From Mycolicibacterium porcinum (GTDB lineage Bacteria; Actinomycetota; Actinomycetes; Mycobacteriales; Mycobacteriaceae), in the NCBI GenBank assembly GCA_001942045.1, contig MSTD01000001.1:167997-231996 (forward strand): a DNA stretch of 64,000 nucleotides, written 5' to 3'. The notes beneath the pieces were generated by a model, which saw nothing but the letters and a program-made list of their open reading frames with translations, was not told where the DNA came from and ran no database searches. Numbering within the stretch: the stretch's first letter is position 1; each line of letters opens with the position of its first letter. Below, one piece after another: positions 41,556-49,885 of the stretch. Position numbers and translations under genes: made by a program.

Positions 41556-42344
41556 ATGGCAATGGAGCAGTTCGGCCTGGACGGTCAGGTCGCGATCGTG
41601 ACCGGCGCCGGAAAGGGTGTCGGGCAAGGTATCGCACGAGTGCTGGCGGAGGCAGGTGCCACCGTAGTCGGCACGGCGAGAACGGAATCCGACATCGTCG
41701 CGACCATCGCCGGCATCGAAGCCGCCGGTGGCAAGGGTTTGGCGGTGGTCGCTGACGCGATGAGCCGACCCGACGGAGAACGAGTGGTGGGTACGGCCAT
41801 GGAACAGTTCGGCCGCATCGACATCCTGATCAACAACGTCGGCGGCTCCACCTACGCGCGGTTTCTCGACATCACCGACGAGGACTTCAGGCACACCTTC
41901 GATTGGTGTGTCACTTCGGCTTTCATCATGAGTCAACTTGCCGCACCACACATGATCGCGGCCGGTCACGGCTCGATCGTCAACATCTCTTCGGGGTCGG
42001 CCCGGTTCGGCATCCGTGCGTTGACCGCCTACTGCACGGCCAAGGGGGCCCTTGAGGCGCTCACCCGCGCGATGGCGCAGGAGTTGGCGCCCAAGATCCG
42101 GGTGAACGCCATCGCGCTCGGGTCGTTCGCGACCGATGGTTTACAAGGAAGCCTTGACTTGTTACCTGGGTCGTTGGAGAAGATGAAGGAGGCGACGCCG
42201 TTGCATCGCCTCGGCGATGTGGAGGACCTCGGAAGGTTGTGCGTGTATCTGTCTACGCGCGATTGCTACGCAACGAACGCGATCTTCCACGTCGACGGCG
42301 GTATCGACTCGAACAACTCGCCGTTGCCGATTCCCGACTACTGA
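41556..42344 (+). CDS. SDR-family oxidoreductase
   Basis: A 262-residue short-chain dehydrogenase. Cofactor motif Thr-Gly-Ala-Gly-Lys-Gly-Val-Gly (about 16-23), Asn-Asn-Val-Gly-Gly, catalytic Ser in Ile-Ser-Ser-Gly-Ser, Tyr-Cys-Thr-Ala-Lys catalytic pair and the C-terminal Val-Asp-Gly-Gly. All catalytic residues are present. Resembles 7-alpha-hydroxysteroid-dehydrogenase-like SDRs. A second ATG six bases later is possible. The DapB-like gene follows after 16 bases. Confidence 0.88.
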   Translation: MAMEQFGLDGQVAIVTGAGKGVGQGIARVLAEAGATVVGTARTESDIVATIAGIEAAGGKGLAVVADAMSRPDGERVVGTAMEQFGRIDILINNVGGSTYARFLDITDEDFRHTFDWCVTSAFIMSQLAAPHMIAAGHGSIVNISSGSARFGIRALTAYCTAKGALEALTRAMAQELAPKIRVNAIALGSFATDGLQGSLDLLPGSLEKMKEATPLHRLGDVEDLGRLCVYLSTRDCYATNAIFHVDGGIDSNNSPLPIPDY

Positions 42345-42360
42345 GCAGGAACAGTTGACG

Positions 42361-43434
42361 ATGCGCAGAGTGGTCCAATTCTCCACCGGCAACGTCGGTA
42401 GGCATTCGCTGGCGGCGATCATCGGCAGGCCGGACCTCAAACTGGTGGGTGTTCATGCCTCCGGTCCGGACAAGGTCGGCCGGGACGCTGCCGAATTGTG
42501 TGGAATCGGCGAGCCGACCGGTGTCATCGCGACCGACGACATCGACGCGCTCATCGCGCTCGGGCCCGATTGCGTGGTCTACACGGCGTTGGGTGAGACG
42601 CGGCCGATGGAGGCGATCGAGCAGATGTCGCGGTTCCTGGCCGCCGGGATCAATGTGGTCGGAACCTCCATGGTGTGGTTGGTGACACCGCGCCAGGCCG
42701 ACGATTGGTTGCGGGTACCACTTGAGGAGGCGTGCTCGGTCGGGAACTCCTCGCTGTACGTCAACGGCATCGACCCCGGATACTCGGGGGACACCGCGGT
42801 GTACGCAGCGCTCAGCCTCGTCACGCGCGCCGAGTCGGTGACCGTCAAGGAGATCTTCGACTACGGCAGCTACGACGACTACGAATACACCGGCACCGCC
42901 ATGGGTTTCGGCACCACTCCGGACGACGAGCTGCCGATGGCATTCCAGCCGGGCGTGATCACGGCGATGTTCGGCGGATTGGTGCGCAATCTGGCCCATC
43001 ATCTTGGCGTGGAGCTCGACGAGGTTCGTCAGCGGTTCGAGCCGTGGTACGCCACCGAGCGCATCGAGTGCACGATGATGACCGTCGAACCAGGGCAATT
43101 GGCCGGCACCCGATTCGCCGCCGAAGGCATCCGCGGCGGCGTTCCGGTCATCACTGTCGAGCACACCACCCGGCTCACCCCGGCGGCGGCTCCGGACTGG
43201 GAGTATCCGCCTGACGGTCAGTCCGGCGTGCACAAGGTGATCGTGGAGGGCGAGCCACGCATCGAGGTGAGCACTGAGCTGTCCCATCCGACGCTCGACG
43301 TGACCGACGCCGGATGTCTGTCGACCGCGGCGCGGGTGGTCAACGCGATCGACTGGGTGTGTGATGCTCCGGCGGGATTGATTGCCGCCGAGGACATCCC
43401 GCCGACTGCGCTGATCCGCGGGCTCATGTGGTGA
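42361..43434 (+). CDS. Dihydrodipicolinate-reductase-like NAD(P)H-dependent oxidoreductase
   Basis: A 357-residue protein with an N-terminal Rossmann fold (Gln-Phe-Ser-Thr-Gly-Asn-Val-Gly, about 6-13) and a C-terminal domain typical of the DapB-like proteins that are abundant in mycobacteria and often annotated as 2,4-diaminopentanoate dehydrogenase-like. Tyr-Asp-Asp-Tyr and the Gly-Thr-Ser-Met-Val-Trp segment lie near the expected substrate pocket. The start ATG 42361 follows ACAGTTG, a weak ribosome site. Substrate unknown; the SDR upstream suggests a shared pathway. Confidence 0.8.
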   Translation: MRRVVQFSTGNVGRHSLAAIIGRPDLKLVGVHASGPDKVGRDAAELCGIGEPTGVIATDDIDALIALGPDCVVYTALGETRPMEAIEQMSRFLAAGINVVGTSMVWLVTPRQADDWLRVPLEEACSVGNSSLYVNGIDPGYSGDTAVYAALSLVTRAESVTVKEIFDYGSYDDYEYTGTAMGFGTTPDDELPMAFQPGVITAMFGGLVRNLAHHLGVELDEVRQRFEPWYATERIECTMMTVEPGQLAGTRFAAEGIRGGVPVITVEHTTRLTPAAAPDWEYPPDGQSGVHKVIVEGEPRIEVSTELSHPTLDVTDAGCLSTAARVVNAIDWVCDAPAGLIAAEDIPPTALIRGLMW

Positions 43435-43584
43435 GGGGGTTGATCAGGCGCTTCCGGCGGATTGGCGACGCCTTGACCGCCCTCGGACGGTAGTGGCCGA
43501 ACATCTCACCAAGTGAAGGCCGTCGACCTCAGTCGCTTGATTTGTCCGGGTTCAACTGATGCGCGGACCGTCATACTGACAAAT

Positions 43585-44094
43585 GTGACGCCGAGAAAAG
43601 TGCGGGACACATCACCAAAGCGGGGATGGTTGACGCCGAAACAGCAGCGCGCCTGGGTCGCGTACATGCGGGTCCAGCTGCGGATGAACTACGAAATCAA
43701 CCGCCAGCTGCAGGCAGACTCCGGACTGTCGCTGGCCGACTATGACGTGCTGGTGGCGCTCAGTGCCGACAACGCCGCGGGCATGCGGGTCAGCGATCTG
43801 GCCGCGCAGATCGGCTGGGAACGAAGCAGGCTGTCACATCAGCTGCGGCGCATGGAACAACGCGGCCTGACCGAGCGCTGCCCCAGCACCGAAGACGGCC
43901 GCACCACCAACGTCGTGCTCACCGCGAGCGGCCGGCGGGCGATCGCCGAGGCGGCACCCGGGCATGTCGACCTGGTGCGCAGCCTGTTCTTCGATCCCCT
44001 GCCCGAGAACTTGCTCGGCCCGTTCACCGCTGCGCTGGAGCACATACACGTCCACCTCAATCACAACTGCTCGCTACCGCCTGCGCCGAACTAA
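43585..44094 (+). CDS. MarR-family transcriptional regulator
   Basis: A 169-residue winged-helix regulator from GTG 43585. The helix-turn-helix Val-Ser-Asp-Leu-Ala-Ala-Gln-Ile-Gly-Trp-Glu-Arg-Ser-Arg-Leu-Ser-His and the wing with Glu-Asp-Gly-Arg are typical. The frame extends 24 codons upstream with no better start. Its stop codon overlaps a 30-bp perfect palindrome that also lies before the next gene, and a second palindrome with the same half-site lies before the SDR at 44562. It therefore probably controls both. Confidence 0.85.
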   Translation: MTPRKVRDTSPKRGWLTPKQQRAWVAYMRVQLRMNYEINRQLQADSGLSLADYDVLVALSADNAAGMRVSDLAAQIGWERSRLSHQLRRMEQRGLTERCPSTEDGRTTNVVLTASGRRAIAEAAPGHVDLVRSLFFDPLPENLLGPFTAALEHIHVHLNHNCSLPPAPN

Positions 44095-44122
44095 TCTTTA
44101 GGTGATTAATCACCTAAAGATT
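44093..44122. promoter_or_regulatory. 30-bp perfect palindrome, MarR operator 1
   Basis: Half-site AATCTTTAGGTGATT is followed at once by its exact reverse complement. The core is AGGTGA-TTAA-TCACCT. It overlaps the marR stop codon and sits 13 bases before the SnoaL-like gene. Confidence 0.8.
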
Positions 44123-44135
44123 CAGGAGCAGGACA

Positions 44136-44498
44136 TTGAGTGACGTCATTACCCGCCTGATGGAGGCTAATCTGCTGGCCGTGTTCGACGAGCGCGACCC
44201 GCAGCGCCGCGCCGCGGCGATCGCCGATACCTACTCGGCTGATGTGCAGTGGATCGACGACGAAGGCACTGCCACCGGTCATGATGAGTTGAACGCCAAG
44301 GCTGCTGAACTGCAGGAGAAGTCACCGGGTCTTCACTTCGCGAAGGCGGGCCCGGTGCGCCAGACTCGCGGCCTGGGCTTTCTGGCCTGGGAGGTCCGCA
44401 CGCCGGACGACACGACGGTCGCGTCCGGCTTCGACGTCGCCGAGATATCCGATGAACGCATCGTTCGAATGTGGACGGTTCTGAACTCGCCGGAATAG
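44136..44498 (+). CDS. SnoaL-like/NTF2-fold small protein
   Basis: A 120-residue protein with the NTF2-like pattern: N-terminal helix, Ala-Asp-Thr-Tyr-Ser-Ala-Asp-Val-Gln-Trp-Ile-Asp-Asp-Glu-Gly, then strands ending Phe-Asp-Val-Ala-Glu-Ile-Ser-Asp-Glu-Arg-Ile-Val-Arg-Met-Trp. TTG 44136 is the start, with AGGAG upstream. The family includes ketosteroid isomerase-like and polyketide cyclase-like enzymes and non-enzymes, so activity cannot be assigned. The MarR operator lies directly upstream. Confidence 0.8.
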   Translation: MSDVITRLMEANLLAVFDERDPQRRAAAIADTYSADVQWIDDEGTATGHDELNAKAAELQEKSPGLHFAKAGPVRQTRGLGFLAWEVRTPDDTTVASGFDVAEISDERIVRMWTVLNSPE

Positions 44499-44513
44499 GT
44501 GACATGTCACCTA
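44496..44513. promoter_or_regulatory. 18-bp perfect palindrome, MarR operator 2
   Basis: TAGGTGACATGTCACCTA is a perfect palindrome whose core AGGTGA-CATG-TCACCT repeats the half-site of the 30-bp palindrome at 44093. It overlaps the stop of the SnoaL-like gene and precedes the SDR gene by 48 bases. Confidence 0.8.
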
Positions 44514-44561
44514 GGTTGTAGTGGGCGAACCGCACGAACCACACACGAACGGAGCTCGCTC

Positions 44562-45302
44562 ATGGGACAACTCGACGGCAAGACGGCACTGGTCACCGGT
44601 GGAACCTCGGGCATCGGTCTGGCGACCGCCAAGCAGCTGGCCGATGAAGGCGCGTATGTCTTCATCACCGGGCGCGACCGCACCCGCCTCGACGAGGCTG
44701 CCGCGTCGATCGGCGCGCACGGCGTGCAGAGCGACATCAGCAAGCCGGAAGAACTCGACGCCCTCGCCGCTGAGATCGCCAAGCGCGGCCAGGGTCTCGA
44801 CGTTGTCTTCGCCAACGCCGGCGGCGGCGATTTCGCCACTCTCGCCGAGGTGACGCCGCAGCACTACAGCGACAACTTCGACCGCAACGTGGCCGGCACG
44901 GTGTTCACCGTGCAGAAGACGCTGCCGCTGCTCAATGAAGGCGCCTCGGTGGTGCTGGCCGGATCCACCGCCGCCGCCAAGGGCCTCCCGGCATTCGGGC
45001 TGTACGCCGCGTCCAAGGCTGCCATCCGCTCCCTGGGCCGCACCTGGGCCGCCGAACTGGCTGACCGCAAGATCCGCGTCAACACCGTCGTTCCCGGCCC
45101 GGTCGAGACTCCCGGACTCACGGGCCTGGCACCCGCTGACCGGACGCAGGATCTGCTGGACGGTTGGGCGGCTCAGTTGCCGGTGAAGCGGGTGGGCCAG
45201 CCCGACGAGATAGCCGCCGCAGTGCTGTTCCTGGCCTCCGACCAGAGCAGCTTCATTACCGGGGCGGAACTGGCAGTCGACGGTGGGCAGATTCAGGTCT
45301 GA
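44562..45302 (+). CDS. SDR-family oxidoreductase
   Basis: A 246-residue short-chain dehydrogenase: Thr-Gly-Gly-Thr-Ser-Gly-Ile-Gly cofactor loop, Asn-Ala-Gly-Gly-Gly, Ser of Ala-Gly-Ser-Thr, Tyr-Ala-Ala-Ser-Lys catalytic pair, and Ala-Val-Asp-Gly-Gly. ATG 44562 follows GGAG. A longer frame would include the MarR operator and is rejected. Likely induced together with the SnoaL-like gene when the MarR ligand is present. Confidence 0.88.
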   Translation: MGQLDGKTALVTGGTSGIGLATAKQLADEGAYVFITGRDRTRLDEAAASIGAHGVQSDISKPEELDALAAEIAKRGQGLDVVFANAGGGDFATLAEVTPQHYSDNFDRNVAGTVFTVQKTLPLLNEGASVVLAGSTAAAKGLPAFGLYAASKAAIRSLGRTWAAELADRKIRVNTVVPGPVETPGLTGLAPADRTQDLLDGWAAQLPVKRVGQPDEIAAAVLFLASDQSSFITGAELAVDGGQIQV

Positions 45303-45326
45303 GTTCAACGTGGGGGGACCGAAACG

Positions 45327-46799
45327 TCACCGCGTCAACCGCTCCCGCAATTCGCGTTTGAGCACCTTGCCGTAGCTGTTCTTGGGCAGCGCATCGATGA
45401 ACTCGTAGCGTTTGGGCCGCTTGAACCGAGCGATGCGTTCCAGCAGGTGCGCATCTAGCGCAGCGGCGTCGACGTCTCCGACCACAAAGGCGACCACCAC
45501 CTCACCCCAATCCGAGTCGGGGGCTCCCACCACACCCGCCTCCACCACGTCCGGATGTTCGAGCAGTGCTTCCTCCACCTCGCGGGGATAGATGTTGCTG
45601 CCCCCGCTGATCACCACGTCCTTGGAGCGGTCGCGCAGGGTGAGGTAGCCGCGGGCATCGAAGGAACCCATGTCCCCGGTGTGCAGCCAACCGTCCTTGA
45701 GCGTGGCGGCGGTGGCGGCCGGGTTGTTCCAGTAGCCCGACATGACGACGTCGCCGCGGCAGACGATCTCACCGATCTCCCCGACGGCGGCTTGCGTGCC
45801 GTCGTCGTTCAGCACGGCCACTTCGACGCCAGAGCGGGGGTATCCGACCGAGCCCAGCGTCGCGTCGTCAGCGTCGATGTGGTCCGCGCGGCGCAGCCCG
45901 GTGATCGTCATCGGGGCCTCGCCCTGGCCGTAGAGTTGCACGAAGATCGGGCCGTAGGCGGCCAACGACTTCTTGAGGCTGTCGACGTACATCGGTCCGC
46001 CGCCGTAGACCACGGTTTTGAGGTTTTCGGGGCGGGGACGGCCGGTCTGGATCAGGCGCTGCACCATGGTCGGAGCCAAAAAGGCGCTGCTGCCGGGGTG
46101 ATGGGCGCACAGGTCCAGGAACTCGTCGGGTTCGAACGCGGCGGATTCGGGCACCACCTGGCGGGCGCCGCGCAGTACGTAGGGCGGAATGTACAACCCG
46201 GAGCCGTGGGACATCGGGGCACCGTGGATCAGGCTGCAGTTCTGGTCCGGGTCGTCGAAATCGGCCAGGTGCGCCACCGTCATCGCCATCAGATTGCGGT
46301 GGGACAGCATGGCGCCCTTGGATTTTCCGGTGGTGCCGCTGGTGTAGAACAGCCAGGCCAGCGCGCCTGGATCGGTGGTCGGCGGATGTGCAGGCTCGGA
46401 GCCGAACCGGTCCGAGTAGTCCTGACTGCCGATGGTCTCGACGGGCACGTCGGTGGCCGCGGACAGGTCGCCGGCGATCTTGGCCGACGCGAACACCTGG
46501 GCCGCACCGGAATCGGCCAGGATGTCGGCCATCTCGCGGGGATGCAGCTTGTAGTTGATCGGCACGAACACGCACTCGGCCGCCCAGATGGCGAACATCA
46601 GCTCGACGATCTCGGGCCGGTTCTCGCTGGCCACGGCGATGCGGGTGCCGCGGTCGCCGAGCGCTTTGAGCGAGGTGGCCAGCCGCAGCGCGCGGTCACG
46701 CAACTGCGCCCAGGTGAGCAGTTGACGCTCACCCAGGAACACCGCGCCCCGATCGCCGAACCGGGCCGCGGCCTGTTCGAGCACCGCGAAAATGTTCAT
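45327..46799 (-). CDS. AMP-binding acyl-CoA synthetase
   Basis: A 490-residue ligase, complete by motifs: P-loop Tyr-Thr-Ser-Gly-Thr-Thr-Gly-Lys-Ser-Lys-Gly, Tyr-Gly-Gln-Gly-Glu, His-Thr-Gly-Asp-Met, Ser-Gly-Gly-Ser-Asn-Ile-Tyr-Pro-Arg-Glu-Val-Glu-Glu and catalytic Lys in Asn-Ser-Tyr-Gly-Lys-Val-Leu-Lys. ATG 46799 overlaps the stop of the upstream SDR as ATGA and is preferred to ATG 46811. It ends an operon of ligase, SDR and ligase under the GntR gene upstream. Confidence 0.9.
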   Translation of the reverse strand: MNIFAVLEQAAARFGDRGAVFLGERQLLTWAQLRDRALRLATSLKALGDRGTRIAVASENRPEIVELMFAIWAAECVFVPINYKLHPREMADILADSGAAQVFASAKIAGDLSAATDVPVETIGSQDYSDRFGSEPAHPPTTDPGALAWLFYTSGTTGKSKGAMLSHRNLMAMTVAHLADFDDPDQNCSLIHGAPMSHGSGLYIPPYVLRGARQVVPESAAFEPDEFLDLCAHHPGSSAFLAPTMVQRLIQTGRPRPENLKTVVYGGGPMYVDSLKKSLAAYGPIFVQLYGQGEAPMTITGLRRADHIDADDATLGSVGYPRSGVEVAVLNDDGTQAAVGEIGEIVCRGDVVMSGYWNNPAATAATLKDGWLHTGDMGSFDARGYLTLRDRSKDVVISGGSNIYPREVEEALLEHPDVVEAGVVGAPDSDWGEVVVAFVVGDVDAAALDAHLLERIARFKRPKRYEFIDALPKNSYGKVLKRELRERLTR

Positions 46800-47569
46800 G
46801 GCGCAATCCATTCAGAGTGGAGCGCGAACTCCGACAGGTATTTCGTCGAACTCCAGCCGCCGTCGACGACGATGGTCTGCCCGTTGATGAAGCTGCCGCC
46901 CTCAGAACACAGGAACGCCACGGTGGCGGCGATGTCCTCGACCCGGCCCAGCCGGGTGTGCGGGGTCATCTCGGTCTGCATCTTGCGGAAGCCGGGATCG
47001 TTCAGCCGCTGCTCGACCATCGGGGTGACGGTGACACCGGGTGCGACCGCGTTGCACCGGATGCCCTGCGCACCGTACTGGCAGGCGATGTGGGTGGTCA
47101 GCGCGGTCAGTCCGCCCTTGGCCGCCGAGTATGCGCCGCCGCGCAATCCGCCGACGACGGCGAAGGTGGAGGTGACGTTGATGATCGCCGATCCGGGGCC
47201 CATGTGCGGCAGCACATCTCGAGCCAACCGGAAAGGTGCCCGCAGCATGATCCCGAGGAAGCGGTCGAGGGTTTCGTCGTCGGTTTCGTGCAGGGGTTTG
47301 GGGCTGCCGATGCCGGCATTGTTGACCAGGAAGTCGATGCGGCCCCAGCGGGTCAACGCGGCTTCGACGATGCGCTGTGGGGCGTCATCGTCGGTGAGGT
47401 CGACGGCCACGGTGGCGATGCGCTCCGGGTCGCCGACGACCTGTTCGAGTTCGGCGAGCCGGTCTTCGTCGCGGCCGGTGCCGAGCACTGCCATGCCTGC
47501 CTCGGCGAGTGCGGTGGCACAGCCGAATCCGATTCCGCTGCTGGCTCCGGTGACGATCGCAACCTGCAT
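46796..47569 (-). CDS. SDR-family oxidoreductase
   Basis: A 257-residue short-chain dehydrogenase with Thr-Gly-Ala-Ser-Ser-Gly-Ile-Gly at about 7-14, Asn-Asn-Ala-Gly, Tyr-Ser-Ala-Ala-Lys and Val-Val-Asp-Gly-Gly. Overlaps both neighbours (TAATG at the start, ATGA at the end), so it is firmly within the operon. Between two CoA ligases it probably oxidises a hydroxyl of the pathway intermediate. Confidence 0.9.
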   Translation of the reverse strand: MQVAIVTGASSGIGFGCATALAEAGMAVLGTGRDEDRLAELEQVVGDPERIATVAVDLTDDDAPQRIVEAALTRWGRIDFLVNNAGIGSPKPLHETDDETLDRFLGIMLRAPFRLARDVLPHMGPGSAIINVTSTFAVVGGLRGGAYSAAKGGLTALTTHIACQYGAQGIRCNAVAPGVTVTPMVEQRLNDPGFRKMQTEMTPHTRLGRVEDIAATVAFLCSEGGSFINGQTIVVDGGWSSTKYLSEFALHSEWIAP

Positions 47570-49137
47570 TAGTCGTGCCCCTTCAGCGTCTCTCGGATCT
47601 GATGCTTCAACACTTTGCCCGCGTCGTTCTTCGGCAGGGATTCCCAGATCTCCACCCGTTCGGGTGTTTTGAACCGGGCCAGCCCGTGCTCGGCCAGGAG
47701 CCGACCCAGGTCGGTGACGCCAGGGCGCTTGCCGTCGGTGGTGACAAGCACCGCGCAGGCGCGTTCCCCGGTGTGCTCGTCGGGCAGGCCGACCACGGCC
47801 GCCTCGATGATGCCGAGCTGACCGACCAGGAGGTCTTCGACCTCCTTGGGGGAGATGTTCTCGCCGTTTCTGATGATGAGGTCCTTGGCCCGCCCCGTCA
47901 CCTGCAGGTAGTCGCCGTCCACCCAGCGGCCGAGGTCTCCGGTGCGGAAAAAGCCGTTCTCGTCGAAGGATTCGATCTCGTCTTCGGGGTGTAAATAGCC
48001 CAGCAGCATCTGCGGGCCCCGGGCCCGGATTTCCCCGGAGACCAGCCGGATCTCAGCGATGCCGGGGCGCCCGTCGGTCTCGGCGGCGTGCTCGACGCCG
48101 CCGGGGGTCAGCGATCCGACGGTGGTGACCGGAACCTCGGTGGATCCGTAGACGCGGCTGACCACGGCGCGGTCGAAGTAGCCCGACGCCCGGCGGATCA
48201 GCGACGGCGGCACCGATGCGCCACCGCAGATGAACACCTTGAGATCGGGTAGCCGCGTGCCGGACCGTTCGGCGGCTCCCAGCAGCTGCTCCAGAAAGGG
48301 TGTGGCCCCGGCCATGTGGGTGCATCGGTGTTCGGTCATGAGGCCGACCCCATCCTCGGCGTTCCAACGTTCCATCAGCACCGCGGTGCTGCCCAGCAAC
48401 AAGGGGCATTCGAAGGCGTAGATGGAGCCGCCGATGTGCGCGATGGGCGAGGGCACCAGGAAGGTGTCGCCTGGGTCGATCATCCAGTGCTCGCGCAGCT
48501 GGCGGATCAGCGCGTTGATCGAGTTGTGGCTGTGCAGCACCCCTTTGGGGCGGCCGGTGGTGCCCGAGGTGTACATGATCATCCGGATGTCGTCCGGGTC
48601 CAGCGTGGGTAGTTCGCGGTCCGGTGCCGCCGGCAGGGTGTCGAAGGCGTGGTGCGGGCCCGGATCACCGCGCAGCACCACCACTTCCGGTGGCGCGACC
48701 AGTTGGCCCACCACCCGGGTGAGCATCGCGGCGTAGTCGTGGCCACCGAACTGGGCGGGGATGAAGATCGCCCGGCTCTGCGCATCGTCGAGGATGAAGC
48801 ACAGTTCCCGGTCGCGCAGTGACGGCAGGATCGGGTTGACGGTCATACCGGCCAGCGTGGCGCCGAGGTAGACGATCGCGGCCTCGTGCCAGTTGGGCAG
48901 CATGAAGGACACCACGCTGCCCGTCGGCATCCACTCAGTCAGTTGCAGCGCCAGAGCCCTTGCCCGGTCCTGGAGTTCGCCGGCCGTCAGCGTGATGCCG
49001 CCGTCGATCACCAATGCCCGGTCGGGGGTGTCCCGCGCCGCCTCGGCCAGGGCGTCGACCAGGGTGGTGGACACCCATAGCCCGTGGGCGTAGGCGTCGG
49101 CCGCACGGGCCTCGTCCCGTCGCACCAGATTTCGCAC
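47569..49137 (-). CDS. AMP-binding acyl-CoA synthetase
   Basis: A 522-residue ligase: P-loop Tyr-Thr-Ser-Gly-Thr-Thr-Gly-Arg-Pro-Lys-Gly, Tyr-Gly-Ser-Thr-Glu, Arg-Thr-Gly-Asp-Leu-Gly, Arg-Asn-Gly-Glu-Asn-Ile-Ser-Pro-Lys-Glu-Val-Glu and catalytic Lys of Asp-Ala-Gly-Lys-Val-Leu-Lys. Related to cyclohexanecarboxylate- or FadD-type ligases. The GTG start at 49137 is 6 bases downstream of the gntR stop; a later start near residue 22 is conceivable. Confidence 0.9.
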   Translation of the reverse strand: MRNLVRRDEARAADAYAHGLWVSTTLVDALAEAARDTPDRALVIDGGITLTAGELQDRARALALQLTEWMPTGSVVSFMLPNWHEAAIVYLGATLAGMTVNPILPSLRDRELCFILDDAQSRAIFIPAQFGGHDYAAMLTRVVGQLVAPPEVVVLRGDPGPHHAFDTLPAAPDRELPTLDPDDIRMIMYTSGTTGRPKGVLHSHNSINALIRQLREHWMIDPGDTFLVPSPIAHIGGSIYAFECPLLLGSTAVLMERWNAEDGVGLMTEHRCTHMAGATPFLEQLLGAAERSGTRLPDLKVFICGGASVPPSLIRRASGYFDRAVVSRVYGSTEVPVTTVGSLTPGGVEHAAETDGRPGIAEIRLVSGEIRARGPQMLLGYLHPEDEIESFDENGFFRTGDLGRWVDGDYLQVTGRAKDLIIRNGENISPKEVEDLLVGQLGIIEAAVVGLPDEHTGERACAVLVTTDGKRPGVTDLGRLLAEHGLARFKTPERVEIWESLPKNDAGKVLKHQIRETLKGHD

Positions 49138-49143
49138 CGTGCT

Positions 49144-49881
49144 TCAGCCCTTGACCCGGCGCATCGTCATGGAGTGACGGAACCGGTCGGACGGGTGGGT
49201 GTTGACGGTGACCTGGGCGATTTCGCCGTCGGAGGTGGTGTAGGTGCGCTGCATCTGCAGGGCCGCGGAGCCGGCACTGACCTTGAGGCCCGCGGCGAGT
49301 TCGGGTGAGGTGACGATCGCTGAGATCTCCTGGTGCACTTCGACGATGCTGACCCCGAAGAGATCTTCGATCAGCGGGAAGATCGGACCGGAATGGCGTT
49401 GCAGCAGACGTCCGACGGCGGCGAAGCTGCGGTTGATGTAGTACTCGGTGCGGCACACCGGCGCCGGATCGTCATCGGACTGCCGGTAGCCGCGTACCGC
49501 CAGCCATTGCTCACCGAGCGGGAGTCCGGTGCGCTCGGCCAACTCCTTGTCGATCGTGACCATGGCATTGGACTCGATAGTGAACTGGGCGCCGGTGGCG
49601 AACGCCAACAGGTCGTTGATCGAGACCACGTCCTGTGCATACGTATTCGTCGCCGCCCGCGGTGCGACCGTGGTCCCGGCCCGGGGCCGAGACGTGACAA
49701 GGTTGTCGTCGCGCAGCCGGCGCAGCGCCTCGCGCACGGTGTAGCGGCTGACCTCGAACCGCTCGCACAGTTCGTGTTCGGTGGGCAACTGGGAGCCCAC
49801 CGGGTACACCCCGTCGACGATCTCCTTGCGCAGGGTGCGCGCGACCTGTAGGTAGCGGTGGTCGGCCGGCGTGATGGTCAT
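49144..49881 (-). CDS. GntR-family (HutC/FadR-like UTRA) regulator
   Basis: A 245-residue regulator. N-terminal winged helix (about residues 10-75) with Gly-Ser-Gln-Leu-Pro-Thr-Glu-His-Glu-Leu-Cys-Glu-Arg-Phe-Glu-Val-Ser-Arg-Tyr-Thr, and a C-terminal UTRA-type ligand domain. It lies between the beta-propeller gene and the ligase operon on the same strand. The palindrome TTGTCCGGACAA, with a close copy, in the 51497-51649 divergent region is its likely operator, which would place both divergent operons under its control. Confidence 0.88.
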   Translation of the reverse strand: MTITPADHRYLQVARTLRKEIVDGVYPVGSQLPTEHELCERFEVSRYTVREALRRLRDDNLVTSRPRAGTTVAPRAATNTYAQDVVSINDLLAFATGAQFTIESNAMVTIDKELAERTGLPLGEQWLAVRGYRQSDDDPAPVCRTEYYINRSFAAVGRLLQRHSGPIFPLIEDLFGVSIVEVHQEISAIVTSPELAAGLKVSAGSAALQMQRTYTTSDGEIAQVTVNTHPSDRFRHSMTMRRVKG

Positions 49882-49885
49882 CGTG

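Noticed and set aside
45555..47672. A 705-codon open frame opposite the ligase and SDR genes
   Set aside because: Antisense to two genes with complete catalytic motifs; its translation is low-complexity and has no domain.
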